From RGIG1993 sp964564225 (lineage in GTDB: Bacteria; Bacillota; Clostridia; Oscillospirales; CAG-272), in the NCBI GenBank assembly GCA_964564225.1, contig CAZMAF010000040.1, positions 1 through 15,096 of the forward strand: a stretch of 15,096 nucleotides of DNA, given 5' to 3'. Shown here in pieces: positions 1-8,379 of the stretch. The notes beneath the pieces are model-generated. The model saw only the letters and a list, made by a program, of their open reading frames with translations. It did not search any database and had not been told where the DNA came from. Made by a program: the position numbers and the translations under genes. The number at the start of each line of letters is the position of its first letter. Position 1 is the first letter of the stretch.

Positions 1-42
1 AAACCAAGGCAGCCGAGCGAACGATTATTCTACCGCAACCGC

Positions 43-1182
43 TCATAGCGGTGCTGAAGGAATACAAGACGAGAGTGAGATCAAAGTGGCTGTTCCCATC
101 GCCGTATAAAAAAGCATGCGCGTCTCGCTTGCGCCATCAAGATAATATTTGGCAAGTGTTTCTTCGTCAAAGGTATAATACGAATACGACTCACCCGTTT
201 CTTCATCCACGCCCTCTACCTTTTTGGTAGCATATTCCAATGTGGCATCACCGCAGAAATCCTCGAAAACGGTAATGCGGGTTTCAAATTCGGAGGATGA
301 AAAATAACCGGCGGGCACATCGACATTTTTCAGCTCTACGGTATAATAGAGACTCGAACCGCCAAATACCGTATTGATATTAAGTGCCGAATTTACGGGA
401 AGAAAAGCAAGCAGCAATTCACCCCACGAATCCTGCAAAATGAAAGAAGAAAACATACTCTGGACGGGCAAGGTAAGCCGTGTCGTGAGCATTTCCGTCG
501 GTTTTGCCATCAACGTACTCTCGGCACTGTCCGACGTACTCGAGCTCAGAAGATATACGATGTTACGCTGAACGGTATTCCCGTTTTCATCTACGTATGT
601 GTCACCCGAACGAACGTAATAAGAACCGTTTGTCGCTTTTTTACCGTAATAGAGCGTATACACCGTACCGTCGCGTTTTTCGATCTCTACGCGAGTTGCT
701 TTATCTTCTTCAAGTCCGTATGCCGAAAGATCGGTGTCGGCAGTAATCTCCGCCACGCGATCGTCAAAAATCACGTAGCCGGCACTGAAAACAAAATAGG
801 CAAGCTGAACATCGTCAAGCTCGGTATAATCGTAAGTGAGAAGATAGCCGTAATAATCCCCTGCTTCTTCATCATAGGCAAAACCGATACCCCAATCCAC
901 GTAATTCTCACCGTAAGTCAGATTAGCCGGATTGTGAACCTTAACGGTTTTGAGATCTTTACGCTCAATACGGGGAATGATCAGCATAGAATCACCGAAT
1001 ACTTCCTCGCCGGGCAATAATTCCACAGCAGGCGGCTCGGTTGTTGTCGGCGTATCATCGACAAGAACGCCGCGAAGCAGAAAATATCCTGCAATCAAAA
1101 CGGTAAAAACGACGGCGAGCATCACGATCGTATTACGGCGTTTTTGCATAAAAGTCTTATCAGATTTTGAAAATTTGCTCAC
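43..1182 (-). CDS. DUF4340-like membrane-anchored protein, last gene of a Gld-type ABC cassette; possible 3' frameshift
   Basis: The 379-residue product has a short basic N-terminus and one membrane segment at about residues 19-36. A Thr/Pro-rich linker and a long extracytoplasmic domain rich in Tyr, Asp and Glu follow. This layout and the place right after a GldG gene match DUF4340 proteins, which accompany Gld-type ABC transporters; their molecular role is unknown. The start is GTG (base 1182 downward), not ATG. It overlaps the TGA of the upstream gldG-like gene by 4 bp (GTGA) and has AAGGAG 9 nt upstream, so translation is probably coupled. The last ~20 residues are Ala/Ser/Thr/Leu-rich and unlike the rest, and they begin after a T6 run. 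A one-base change there opens another frame that runs out of the window, so the true C-terminus may be elsewhere. Family assignment is by pattern recognition. Confidence 0.75.
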   Translation of the reverse strand: MSKFSKSDKTFMQKRRNTIVMLAVVFTVLIAGYFLLRGVLVDDTPTTTEPPAVELLPGEEVFGDSMLIIPRIERKDLKTVKVHNPANLTYGENYVDWGIGFAYDEEAGDYYGYLLTYDYTELDDVQLAYFVFSAGYVIFDDRVAEITADTDLSAYGLEEDKATRVEIEKRDGTVYTLYYGKKATNGSYYVRSGDTYVDENGNTVQRNIVYLLSSSTSDSAESTLMAKPTEMLTTRLTLPVQSMFSSFILQDSWGELLLAFLPVNSALNINTVFGGSSLYYTVELKNVDVPAGYFSSSEFETRITVFEDFCGDATLEYATKKVEGVDEETGESYSYYTFDEETLAKYYLDGASETRMLFYTAMGTATLISLSSCIPSAPL

Positions 1183-2696
1183 GACCGTTTTCTCCTTATA
1201 TAAATAACTGTACCAATTGCCGCAACGATAGCGGCAGGAAGTATCGCCACAACGATCGAAACAGCCGTTGCCTGACCCTTGGTCAGATCAAGTCCGTCGC
1301 TGGCGAGATTTTTTACGTCTACGTTTAACAGAACATCTTCTGCTCCCATATCGGCAAGCACCGAAAGCAAAAGATTACGATTGTTATAGCCGGAGGAATA
1401 CACAAGCGACGATGCCAGAGAAGCACTGCCCGAAACGAATACACTGCCGCGGGAGGCATCGCTCGAAATGGCAACGGCGGCGGCATTTTCAGGCTTCGTT
1501 TCATCTACACCGACAAGCGAGTAGGATGCAGGCGGCACAAGAAGCGCTTTCGCGCCCTTATCCGTATCCAGCGAAAGCATACGGCAAGTAGAAAGCACCA
1601 TTTTTTTCTCTCTTTCACGCACGCTGTTAAGAATGGGATTTTCCCATACGGCATCAGCGGCAAACATAAAGCCGTTATCACCGAGAGAGGCATCCGCACC
1701 GCTCTGAATTTTAGCATTGACAACCGTAATGCCATAGCCGGCCAGAAAGGCATTCAGCTTGTCAAGACGGTAATACGTACCGTCGGTAAACGCCATCACG
1801 TGTCCCCCTGCCGCAACAAAGGCAGAAAGACGTTCAAGCTCCTCTGCACTGAAGTCAATGCGCGGCGCAAAAATCACGGCAACCGAATCTTTAACCGTAT
1901 CGGCAGAAAAATCCTTCTTGGTAAGATCCCACTTTTTCACACTGTAACCCGAACATGCCAAAAGATCGGCAAGAAGCTCGGCATTACCGAAATCACCGTC
2001 ATCCTGGGTGGAAATATCGCCATGACCGGTGAGAAAATAAGCGGTTGTGGGAGATTGACAGATGCTCATAATGCGCCCTGTCAGGAAAAAATCGCCAATA
2101 AACGTAGCGGTAGGCTCTGAATAAAGCTCGGTAATCGAAAAGGTGCTGACACGGTAATCGCTCTGCTTTTCACCCGTGATACTCAGCTGATAGTTGCCGT
2201 TTTCGTCAAGAAGATACGTGTCGTTCCGAAGAATCATCGTACCCTGCGTAAAACTTTGGTTTTCATAAAGATATTCAAAGGTTTCGGCATATTCCTTCTT
2301 TTCACCGTAAACTGCCGCTACCTCGAAAAGATTGGTCTTGATACTGTTAAAAAATTCAACCTCAATGAAATCGTAGCGATTTCTGAGCGCGTCAGTCAGA
2401 CCGAGTACGTATTTGCCGTAATCGGTAGCGGAAAGCGTGTTTTCATCCGCCATATAATAGACGGTTATCTTATTCTTTTCTCCGTCAATCGTATCGAGAT
2501 GAGCAAACGATTCATCGGATAATTCAAAAAGCCCGGAGGAAGAAATATCAACGTACCAACCGAAATAAGAAGTAAAAAACGTAAGCAGTACGTTAATAAT
2601 CACGACGCACGCCAGAACGACGGCAACAAGAATGACCGCAGCAGTGCCATATTGAAAATTTTTATTGCGAAAGGGATTGGATTTCATTATTTTCAT
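1179..2696 (-). CDS. GldG-like ABC transporter auxiliary protein (second copy)
   Basis: The 505-residue protein has a membrane segment at about 17-40, a large extracytoplasmic domain and a C-terminal membrane segment at about 475-499 followed by a basic tail (RRKRS). This is the architecture of GldG/ABC_transp_aux proteins. The family's Gly-His-Gly motif is visible as FLTGHGD around residue 224, followed by a Rossmann-like stretch, and NRNLLLSVLADMG lies near residue 439. In Bacteroidetes GldG works with GldA and GldF in gliding and secretion; in Firmicutes the cargo is unknown. The start at 2696 is preferred because a GGGAGG ribosome site lies 7 nt upstream; a second ATG three codons later is possible. 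It follows the first gldG-like gene by 13 bp and overlaps the next gene by 4 bp. It is clearly diverged from its neighbour and about 110 residues shorter. Confidence 0.85.
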   Translation of the reverse strand: MKIMKSNPFRNKNFQYGTAAVILVAVVLACVVIINVLLTFFTSYFGWYVDISSSGLFELSDESFAHLDTIDGEKNKITVYYMADENTLSATDYGKYVLGLTDALRNRYDFIEVEFFNSIKTNLFEVAAVYGEKKEYAETFEYLYENQSFTQGTMILRNDTYLLDENGNYQLSITGEKQSDYRVSTFSITELYSEPTATFIGDFFLTGRIMSICQSPTTAYFLTGHGDISTQDDGDFGNAELLADLLACSGYSVKKWDLTKKDFSADTVKDSVAVIFAPRIDFSAEELERLSAFVAAGGHVMAFTDGTYYRLDKLNAFLAGYGITVVNAKIQSGADASLGDNGFMFAADAVWENPILNSVREREKKMVLSTCRMLSLDTDKGAKALLVPPASYSLVGVDETKPENAAAVAISSDASRGSVFVSGSASLASSLVYSSGYNNRNLLLSVLADMGAEDVLLNVDVKNLASDGLDLTKGQATAVSIVVAILPAAIVAAIGTVIYIRRKRS

Positions 2697-2709
2697 AGCA
2701 TACCCTCCC

Positions 2710-4569
2710 TTAATTGTGACGGCGGCGCTTCGCCATTACGATAACGCAGGATACAACGGCACCCAACGGTATAACAACGGCAAGCGTGACGGTCCATATA
2801 ATTACCATAGAATCACTGATGGAAAGCGAGCTTTGCGATTTCACGCTGATAATGTCAATATCGTAAGGCAGTACGTTTTTTCCAAAGAGATACATAGCGG
2901 AATACAGCGTATCGCGATTCGAGAAGGAGGCATTTGCAAGAGCTTCGGTCGATGCGTAATCGGTCGAACCGCAGGCAAGCGCGTAACAGGCAACCGATTC
3001 GCCAAGCTCATACATCCAGCTTCCGTGTGTCAAGGTCATAACGGCGGCAGGATCAGACTCTGAAAGCTTGAAATTCTCATCGTACAAACGCTTTTCAACG
3101 TATTTCTTAGCATATTCGTCGCATTTCGCAACAATTTCCGCCTCGGTCAAGCCTTGCTTTTCATATGCCTCACGGTTGGCTTTGAAATGCTGATCATAAG
3201 CCTTTTGATAATACTTTTCGGTATATGCGTCAAGCTTTTCCTCGCGAAGCGCCGCTTCGTATTTCTCGGAATATTCTTCGTAAAGATCGGTATTGAAAAC
3301 ACGATAGCTGCCGTCGCTTCCGATCGTTGCCGAAAGCTCGGGAACAAGATACGCCGCGCCAAGCTTATACGAGGTCATGCCCTCGGAAATCATGATCTGC
3401 TCGTTACTCGTACTCCATTTCGTATTCATCGCAATCGTACGGCTTTTACCGAAGAAAGCGCGCGGGAGCGTTTCAAGTGACAAAAGCGAGGAAGTCAGCG
3501 CGTAACCGGGACTTACCGTATTGCTTTCATAACGTGCATAATAATTGTAGCCGTCATCGGTCACAGCGCCCGAAAGACTGGGGTCTTTCGTATCAACGAC
3601 CACAAGGTTATCCTCAAAGGCAATACCCCAATAATCCTCGAGATACTCGTCAAGATTCGGCATCTTCTCGGTTTCAGGATCAATAAATACCATCAGATTG
3701 TGGTTTTTTCCGTTTAAATACTTACGAAGACGGGTGATCTCGTTCACGTCGCCGTCCATATCGCTCATAAAATCCCTGTCAGGACCGTAAATAACGACTA
3801 CACCTGCTCTGCCGTAAAAAGCACTGTCATTATCGCTCGGAAAATCGCGCTCGGACAGATTGATCTTTTCGATCACATAGCCCGCCTCACGGAACAGCTC
3901 CATAAGTCCTTCCGCTTTTCCGAAATCTTCAGCGTCGCCAAGAGGACCGACATCCTCACCGTGACCTTCTACGAAATACGCTATGGGATTTTGACCCGAA
4001 AGCGACAGAATGGTCGAGGTAAACTTATCGTCGCCGCGGAAATACATGATATCCGTACCGATCACAAAAAAATCATCACGCTGCATCGTGCGGTAGGTTG
4101 AAAGCCCGTCCACGCGGTTTTCCATAATAATGTTAAGCGACCCAAGACTCATACCGATACTCATCGAAAAATTCTCACGAATATAGTCGGCATCGTCGGA
4201 AGCGTCGAGAAGCGCCACCGAAATAAAAGAATATTCCTTTTCATACAGCTTCGCAAGGTGATAAATATAGCTCATACCCCACGTACTGTTGCTCTCGCCC
4301 GACTCGTGTCCCATCAGCTCGTAATTTTCAAGCTCGTCGGGAGCGGCAAGGAAGTAAATCGTTATATGATTTTCGTTTTCATCCACTCCGTCAAGAAGCT
4401 CCTTGGAATAATCGGAAATCTGTACCAGCTCATTGGGCGTGGTATCGATCACCCAAAGAAACTTATTGGACAAAAGCGAGAAAACGATATTAAACAGGAT
4501 GACCGCGGCAAGAACGCCTGCGGTGATCGAAACCGAGATCACCCCGCGCTTCAGTCTTTTGTTGTTCAT
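2710..4569 (-). CDS. GldG-like ABC transporter auxiliary protein (first copy), with a charged helical insert
   Basis: The 619-residue protein has a membrane segment at about 10-33, a long extracytoplasmic domain and a C-terminal membrane segment at about 587-612 ending in a basic tail (KRRRHN). The GldG-family motif appears as YFVEGHGED at 198-206. Compared with the second copy just downstream it carries an extra, very charged and probably helical stretch at about 428-502, rich in Tyr, Lys, Glu and Ala. It starts 30 bp after the permease stop; its own ribosome site is weak (GAAAGG about 13 nt upstream), so coupling to the permease is likely. It presumably forms part of an ABC exporter with the ATPase and permease upstream. 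The substrate cannot be inferred from sequence. Confidence 0.85.
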   Translation of the reverse strand: MNNKRLKRGVISVSITAGVLAAVILFNIVFSLLSNKFLWVIDTTPNELVQISDYSKELLDGVDENENHITIYFLAAPDELENYELMGHESGESNSTWGMSYIYHLAKLYEKEYSFISVALLDASDDADYIRENFSMSIGMSLGSLNIIMENRVDGLSTYRTMQRDDFFVIGTDIMYFRGDDKFTSTILSLSGQNPIAYFVEGHGEDVGPLGDAEDFGKAEGLMELFREAGYVIEKINLSERDFPSDNDSAFYGRAGVVVIYGPDRDFMSDMDGDVNEITRLRKYLNGKNHNLMVFIDPETEKMPNLDEYLEDYWGIAFEDNLVVVDTKDPSLSGAVTDDGYNYYARYESNTVSPGYALTSSLLSLETLPRAFFGKSRTIAMNTKWSTSNEQIMISEGMTSYKLGAAYLVPELSATIGSDGSYRVFNTDLYEEYSEKYEAALREEKLDAYTEKYYQKAYDQHFKANREAYEKQGLTEAEIVAKCDEYAKKYVEKRLYDENFKLSESDPAAVMTLTHGSWMYELGESVACYALACGSTDYASTEALANASFSNRDTLYSAMYLFGKNVLPYDIDIISVKSQSSLSISDSMVIIWTVTLAVVIPLGAVVSCVIVMAKRRRHN

Positions 4570-4599
4570 AAACCTATCGTAGCCTTTCTCTGTACTCTC

Positions 4600-5313
4600 T
4601 TATGCCCAACGGCGCTTTTCGTAAATTCTGACCGTCACAAATAAGAACGAAAAAGCAAGGGATATGAAATACACAATCGCGCTGATATCAAAGCGTCCGA
4701 CGGCAAGAAGCGCGAAACGGTCAAGCACCGAGATCCAGCTGAGTACAGTGCGAAGCGCATAAGATTCAATCGAAGAATTGAAAAACGAAACCATCACGAA
4801 TACGAGAATAATCATCATCGTGCCGAGAGCGGCAACAAGCTGATTTTCAGTCAGTGCCGAAACCATCACACCGACGGCAATAAAAGCAGCAGCAATCAGA
4901 ACGAGCGCTAAAAGACTGCCGAGGATCGTCTTGACGTCGGGCGTACCCGATGCAAAATAGAAAAAGGGAATGAGATTGAAAAGCGAAATACCGAATCCGA
5001 CGAGAAAGGTCGAAAAAGCGGCAAAGAATTTCGCGCAAACCATAGAAGTAATCGAAATGGGAGCTGAAATCAGGAGCGTTTCGGTGCGTTGCTTCTTTTC
5101 GTCAGCAAAAAGCTTCATCGTAAGAAGAGGAAGCACAACAAAAAAGCTGATGAGCATATACGTGAAATACTGCGTAATATCACTCGAAGCCCCCTGCGTC
5201 AGAGTCGTAAGCGAAAAAATCACACCCGATACCGCAAGAAAGATCGCAAGGTAAATATATCCGATAGGAGATGTGAAATAAGAACGCATCTCTCTTTTAT
5301 AAATAGCCAGCAT
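4600..5313 (-). CDS. ABC-2 type transporter permease (GldF-like)
   Basis: This 237-residue protein has about six hydrophobic segments, roughly at 16-35, 51-69, 95-121, 132-153, 159-177 and 211-228. A cytoplasmic loop, LFADEKKQRTETLLISAPIS (about 68-87), is a hallmark of GldF/CcmB-like ABC-2 permeases. It is the membrane half of the transporter whose ATPase is encoded immediately upstream. The ATG shares one base with the ATPase stop (TAATG), and AAGGGTGA sits just before it inside the ATPase gene, a classic coupled arrangement. The two GldG-like proteins and the DUF4340-like protein follow directly, which supports a Gld-type complex rather than a drug-efflux pair. Cargo unknown. Confidence 0.9.
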   Translation of the reverse strand: MLAIYKREMRSYFTSPIGYIYLAIFLAVSGVIFSLTTLTQGASSDITQYFTYMLISFFVVLPLLTMKLFADEKKQRTETLLISAPISITSMVCAKFFAAFSTFLVGFGISLFNLIPFFYFASGTPDVKTILGSLLALVLIAAAFIAVGVMVSALTENQLVAALGTMMIILVFVMVSFFNSSIESYALRTVLSWISVLDRFALLAVGRFDISAIVYFISLAFSFLFVTVRIYEKRRWA

Positions 5314-6287
5314 TATCTGTCACCCTTCTTTCCTTTTTTCTTTTTTTCGCCCTGACCGTTTTCGTCAACGACGGAAATAAAGATTTCTTCCAGATTAAGA
5401 CCCAGCGCTTCCATACCGATAATCGGCCAAGCGCGCTGTGCGCAAAGATTGAAAATGCCCTTACGCATATCGAGTCCCGTCTCACTTTCGATAAGAAAGG
5501 CAGTACTCTGCATTTCCCTCTCGCCGATAACCTCACAGTATTTGATACCCGTAAGCCCCTTAATGGCGTTATGAACTTCTTTTTTCGGTCCGCATATCTT
5601 TACCTGAATCTGACGGGAGCCCGCTACCACCTTTTCGATGTCCTCTGTCTTTTCATCGGCGACGATCTTACCGCGGTTAATAATCACGATGCGGTCGCAG
5701 ACCATCTGTACCTCAGGCAGAATATGCGTCGAAAGAATGACGGTGTGATCCTTACCGAGATCGCGGATAAGCGAACGGATCTCAATGATCTGCTTGGGGT
5801 CAAGACCGACGGTAGGCTCGTCAAAAATAATGACCTTCGGACTGCCGATCAAAGCCTGAGCAATACCCACCCTCTGACGGTAACCCTTTGAAAGATTGCG
5901 GATAATTCTGTCCTTGACGTGGGTGAGCTTTACTCTCTCGCAGATATCTTCAAGATGCTTTTTGCAATCAAGCGTACAACCCTTCAGCTCGTAGCAGAAA
6001 TTCAGATATTCGCTGACCGTCATCTCAAGATAAAGCGGCGGAAATTCAGGCAGATAACCGATCTGCTTCTTTGCCTCCAGGGGATTATCGAAAATATCCA
6101 CGCCGTTGATCGTTACCGTACCCGATGTCATCGAAAGACAGCCTGTCAGAATACTCATCGTGGTCGTCTTACCCGCACCGTTCGGACCGAGGAAGCCAAC
6201 AATCTCACCGTCTTTGATCGACAAACTGATGTCGTTGACAGCGGCAAAATCGCCGTAACGCTTTACGAGGTTTTTGATCTCAATCAT
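5313..6287 (-). CDS. ABC transporter ATP-binding protein (GldA/CcmA type)
   Basis: The protein is 324 residues from the chosen start. It has a complete nucleotide-binding domain: Walker A GPNGAGKT (34-41), signature LSKGYRQ (132-138), Walker B VIIFDE (152-157), D-loop GLD (161-163) and H-loop STH (186-188). A C-terminal extension of about 100 residues follows, as in CcmA/GldA ATPases that pair with ABC-2 permeases. It hydrolyses ATP to power the transporter encoded downstream. The frame stays open upstream to 6329, but the ATG at 6287 is preferred: AAAGGAAA lies 8 nt before it and the family motif (IEIKNLVKRYG) begins right there. The C-terminus is Lys-rich (EKKKKGKKGDR) from an A-rich tract that also carries the ribosome site for the permease. 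Confidence 0.93.
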   Translation of the reverse strand: MIEIKNLVKRYGDFAAVNDISLSIKDGEIVGFLGPNGAGKTTTMSILTGCLSMTSGTVTINGVDIFDNPLEAKKQIGYLPEFPPLYLEMTVSEYLNFCYELKGCTLDCKKHLEDICERVKLTHVKDRIIRNLSKGYRQRVGIAQALIGSPKVIIFDEPTVGLDPKQIIEIRSLIRDLGKDHTVILSTHILPEVQMVCDRIVIINRGKIVADEKTEDIEKVVAGSRQIQVKICGPKKEVHNAIKGLTGIKYCEVIGEREMQSTAFLIESETGLDMRKGIFNLCAQRAWPIIGMEALGLNLEEIFISVVDENGQGEKKKKGKKGDR

Positions 6288-6312
6288 AATATGGATTTCC
6301 TTTCTTTTCAAA

Positions 6313-6326
6313 GGGGAAAATTCCCC
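6313..6326. promoter_or_regulatory. GGGGAA-AA-TTCCCC palindrome upstream of the ABC cassette
   Basis: Two 6-bp arms with perfect dyad symmetry are separated by two bases, about 26 bp before the ATPase start and just upstream of its ribosome site. The spacer is too short for an RNA hairpin loop, so if functional it is more likely a protein-binding operator. I see no convincing -35/-10 pair in the 103-bp gap, so it is unclear whether the cassette has its own promoter or is read through from the replication operon. Confidence 0.25.
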
Positions 6327-6390
6327 CACGGTATATCTTACGCGCGCTCTGTTAAGAAAAAGGTATCAAAGCGTGTCGGATAGTTGAATT

Positions 6391-7347
6391 TTACGAACCG
6401 ATCTTCTGCATACGGACATCCTGCCCCACGAAACCAAGAACAAGATATTCACCGAGCAGACGGCTTGCCACGCGATCGGTATAGCGCTCCTTGATCTCAC
6501 GCACCGAAAGATTGGTGTTGATGAGAGTCGGCTTTCCCGCCACCATACGCGCGTTGATCAGCTGATAGAGAAAATTAACGTGCAACGGACTCTGATTTTC
6601 CGTACCGAGGTCGTCAAGAATCAAAAGATCGGCATCCTCTGCCTCATGAAAAGGAACGGTCGCCTCTCTGCCGAATTTTTCAGCCTCAAGCGATAAAAAG
6701 AGCGTAGGCGCAGAGGTATATACCACATCGTAGCCCTTGTCGATCACCGCAACGGCAATCGAGGTCGAAAGATGTGTCTTGCCAAGACCGGTCTTGCCAA
6801 GGAACAAAAGACTTTCGCTCGCCGCCGAAAAGCTATCGGCATATTCACGGCAGATCTCAAGATTTTTCTGCATCGTGATCTTATCGTCGCCGCGATAATA
6901 GTCAAGCGAAAAGGTATCGAATCGCTGGGTTTTCGCAAGAGGCGCAAGTCCTGCCTTCTCAAGCGCAAGAAGCGAAAGCGCGCGCTTCATACAGGGACAC
7001 ATCTTCTGTCCCTGATACCCCGTATCCCCGCAAAGCTGGCAAGTATACTGCACGTCGGTATAATCAGCGGGATAACCGTAAAAAACGAGCATATCGGCGC
7101 GGTCCTGCTGTAATTTTTCATTATCACGGCGTATTGCGGCAACGCGCTCGGTGATACCGTCAGCACCAAGCGAGATCGCCTCCACAAGTTTGATACCCGT
7201 TTCGGCAAGCGCTGCATCAATCTGTGCAAGCTCGGGATACGCTTTATGCATTTCGTCAAGGCGCATCTTCGCAGTACCGAGCGCCTTTGCGCGCTTTTCA
7301 GTATACTGCTGCTTCACCTTACTGAGATTTTCTTTTCTGTATGCCAT
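6391..7347 (-). CDS. DnaI/DnaC-like AAA+ helicase loader ATPase
   Basis: The 318-residue protein begins with a Lys/Arg- and Glu-rich helical N-terminus. A zinc-ribbon-like cluster of cysteines follows (C103, C106, C117, C119), as in B. subtilis DnaI-type loaders. The AAA+ core shows Walker A GKTGLGKT (184-191), Walker B LLILDDLG (241-248), sensor NTN (277-279) and an arginine-rich DRVASRLL box (291-298). Members load the replicative helicase or related ring ATPases onto DNA; IstB-like transposon ATPases share the fold. No transposase or inverted repeats are nearby and the partner gene is a DnaD-family protein, so the replication role is favoured. The start has AAAGGA 7 nt upstream and lies 23 bp after the dnaD-like stop. 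Confidence 0.88.
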   Translation of the reverse strand: MAYRKENLSKVKQQYTEKRAKALGTAKMRLDEMHKAYPELAQIDAALAETGIKLVEAISLGADGITERVAAIRRDNEKLQQDRADMLVFYGYPADYTDVQYTCQLCGDTGYQGQKMCPCMKRALSLLALEKAGLAPLAKTQRFDTFSLDYYRGDDKITMQKNLEICREYADSFSAASESLLFLGKTGLGKTHLSTSIAVAVIDKGYDVVYTSAPTLFLSLEAEKFGREATVPFHEAEDADLLILDDLGTENQSPLHVNFLYQLINARMVAGKPTLINTNLSVREIKERYTDRVASRLLGEYLVLGFVGQDVRMQKIGS

Positions 7348-7370
7348 AACTGCTTCCTTTCGTCAGGCGC

Positions 7371-8369
7371 TTACTTGCCCGTACCGACGGGACGGTTTTT
7401 CGCGCGTTTGAGTGCCGCCTCAAAAAATTCATCAACATCGAAGCTCGTGTCCTCGCCCGCCCCCTTTTTATCACGATAGCCGTTCAGGGCTTCTTCGACC
7501 TCAGACTTCGTTTTATATCCCGCCTCGTTCCAATTCACAAGGATCTTATTCATGTACGGAAAAGCAAATTCACCGGTATTGTTGACCGTAATTTCGTAAG
7601 CAAGCGTCAGAATTTCCTCTGCGAAATCATATTCACTCCAAGCAGCGACAAAACGCGCTTCCTTTGCCGAAAGCGCCCGCGCACCGATGCCGCCAAGACG
7701 GCGGATCAGATTTTCAACGGTATGTACCTTTTCCTTCGCGGCAATATACGCCTCGACCTCGGCATATCTCACAAGTCCGTCATTGGCAAGTGACTGCGCA
7801 ATCTTCACGACGTAATTCACCGAGCATTTGCCGATACTCGCCGCATAGCCAAATAACAGAAGGATCGCATCGTGATCCAGACGGAGAATATCCGACATCG
7901 CAATCACGCGATTGATCTCATGCGAGCCGAATACCTTGCCGGCCATCCGCTGACATTCATCAATAAGCTGAGAGAGCCCTGAATTTTCCGCCATGATCGC
8001 CTCGATCTCGCTTCCCGTATAATTAGGCAGACGGTCGGAAGTGACTACCGTCACGCTCTCGCCGTTTTCCGCTGTCTTGACTGAAACGCCGACCGAGGAT
8101 TTTTTCTTCTTTTTACGATCTGTATTATCTGCCGGACTCCCTTCAAGAAGTCCCGCGTTCTGCCAGAAGGCAAGCGCCTCCCCGACTTCCTTCGACGTAA
8201 CGGCAAACCGCTTGGCAAAGGCAGCAATATCAAATTCCGCCAAAAGCTCCCGATCTGCGGCAAGCTCCAAAAAAAGCTTCAGTGCCAGAGGACTTGCTTT
8301 ATCGGTATAACCGAGCATTGCTTCGGGGAGGGCAAATACCCCCTGCCCGAACTGAATCGTAAGCTTCAT
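7371..8369 (-). CDS. DnaD-family primosome protein with two DnaD/DnaB-II repeats
   Basis: The protein is 332 residues from the chosen ATG. The N-terminal ~75 residues look like a winged-helix region. A charged linker with KKKKK (86-90) follows, then two DnaD/DnaB helical repeats at about 117-210 and 222-298. The second repeat carries the diagnostic Y-x3-IL-x2-W motif (YMNKILVNW, 272-280) followed by GYKT. DnaD-type proteins remodel origin DNA and help recruit the helicase loader in Firmicutes, which fits the DnaI-like gene just downstream. The frame is open upstream to 8420, overlapping rex. The ATG at 8369 is preferred because TAAGGTGG, which uses the rex stop codon, lies 5 nt before it and the gap to rex is 10 bp. 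Confidence 0.88.
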   Translation of the reverse strand: MKLTIQFGQGVFALPEAMLGYTDKASPLALKLFLELAADRELLAEFDIAAFAKRFAVTSKEVGEALAFWQNAGLLEGSPADNTDRKKKKKSSVGVSVKTAENGESVTVVTSDRLPNYTGSEIEAIMAENSGLSQLIDECQRMAGKVFGSHEINRVIAMSDILRLDHDAILLLFGYAASIGKCSVNYVVKIAQSLANDGLVRYAEVEAYIAAKEKVHTVENLIRRLGGIGARALSAKEARFVAAWSEYDFAEEILTLAYEITVNNTGEFAFPYMNKILVNWNEAGYKTKSEVEEALNGYRDKKGAGEDTSFDVDEFFEAALKRAKNRPVGTGK

Positions 8370-8379
8370 ACTTCCCACC

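Noticed and set aside
5340..5346. A-AAA-AAG slippery heptamer in the correct frame near the end of the ABC ATPase gene
   Set aside because: A -1 shift meets TGA after six codons, so it cannot fuse the ATPase to the permease. The protein would change by only a few Lys-rich residues. It is most simply the Lys codons of the tail.
6391..7347. IstB-type transposon ATPase as an identity for the DnaI/DnaC-like gene
   Set aside because: There is no IstA-like transposase and no terminal inverted repeats. The zinc-type cysteines and the dnaD-like neighbour fit a replication loader better.
8097..8120. A-rich lysine-codon tract in the dnaD-like gene as a possible frameshift site
   Set aside because: The reading frame continues normally into two recognisable DnaD repeats, and the Lys-rich linker is ordinary for this family.
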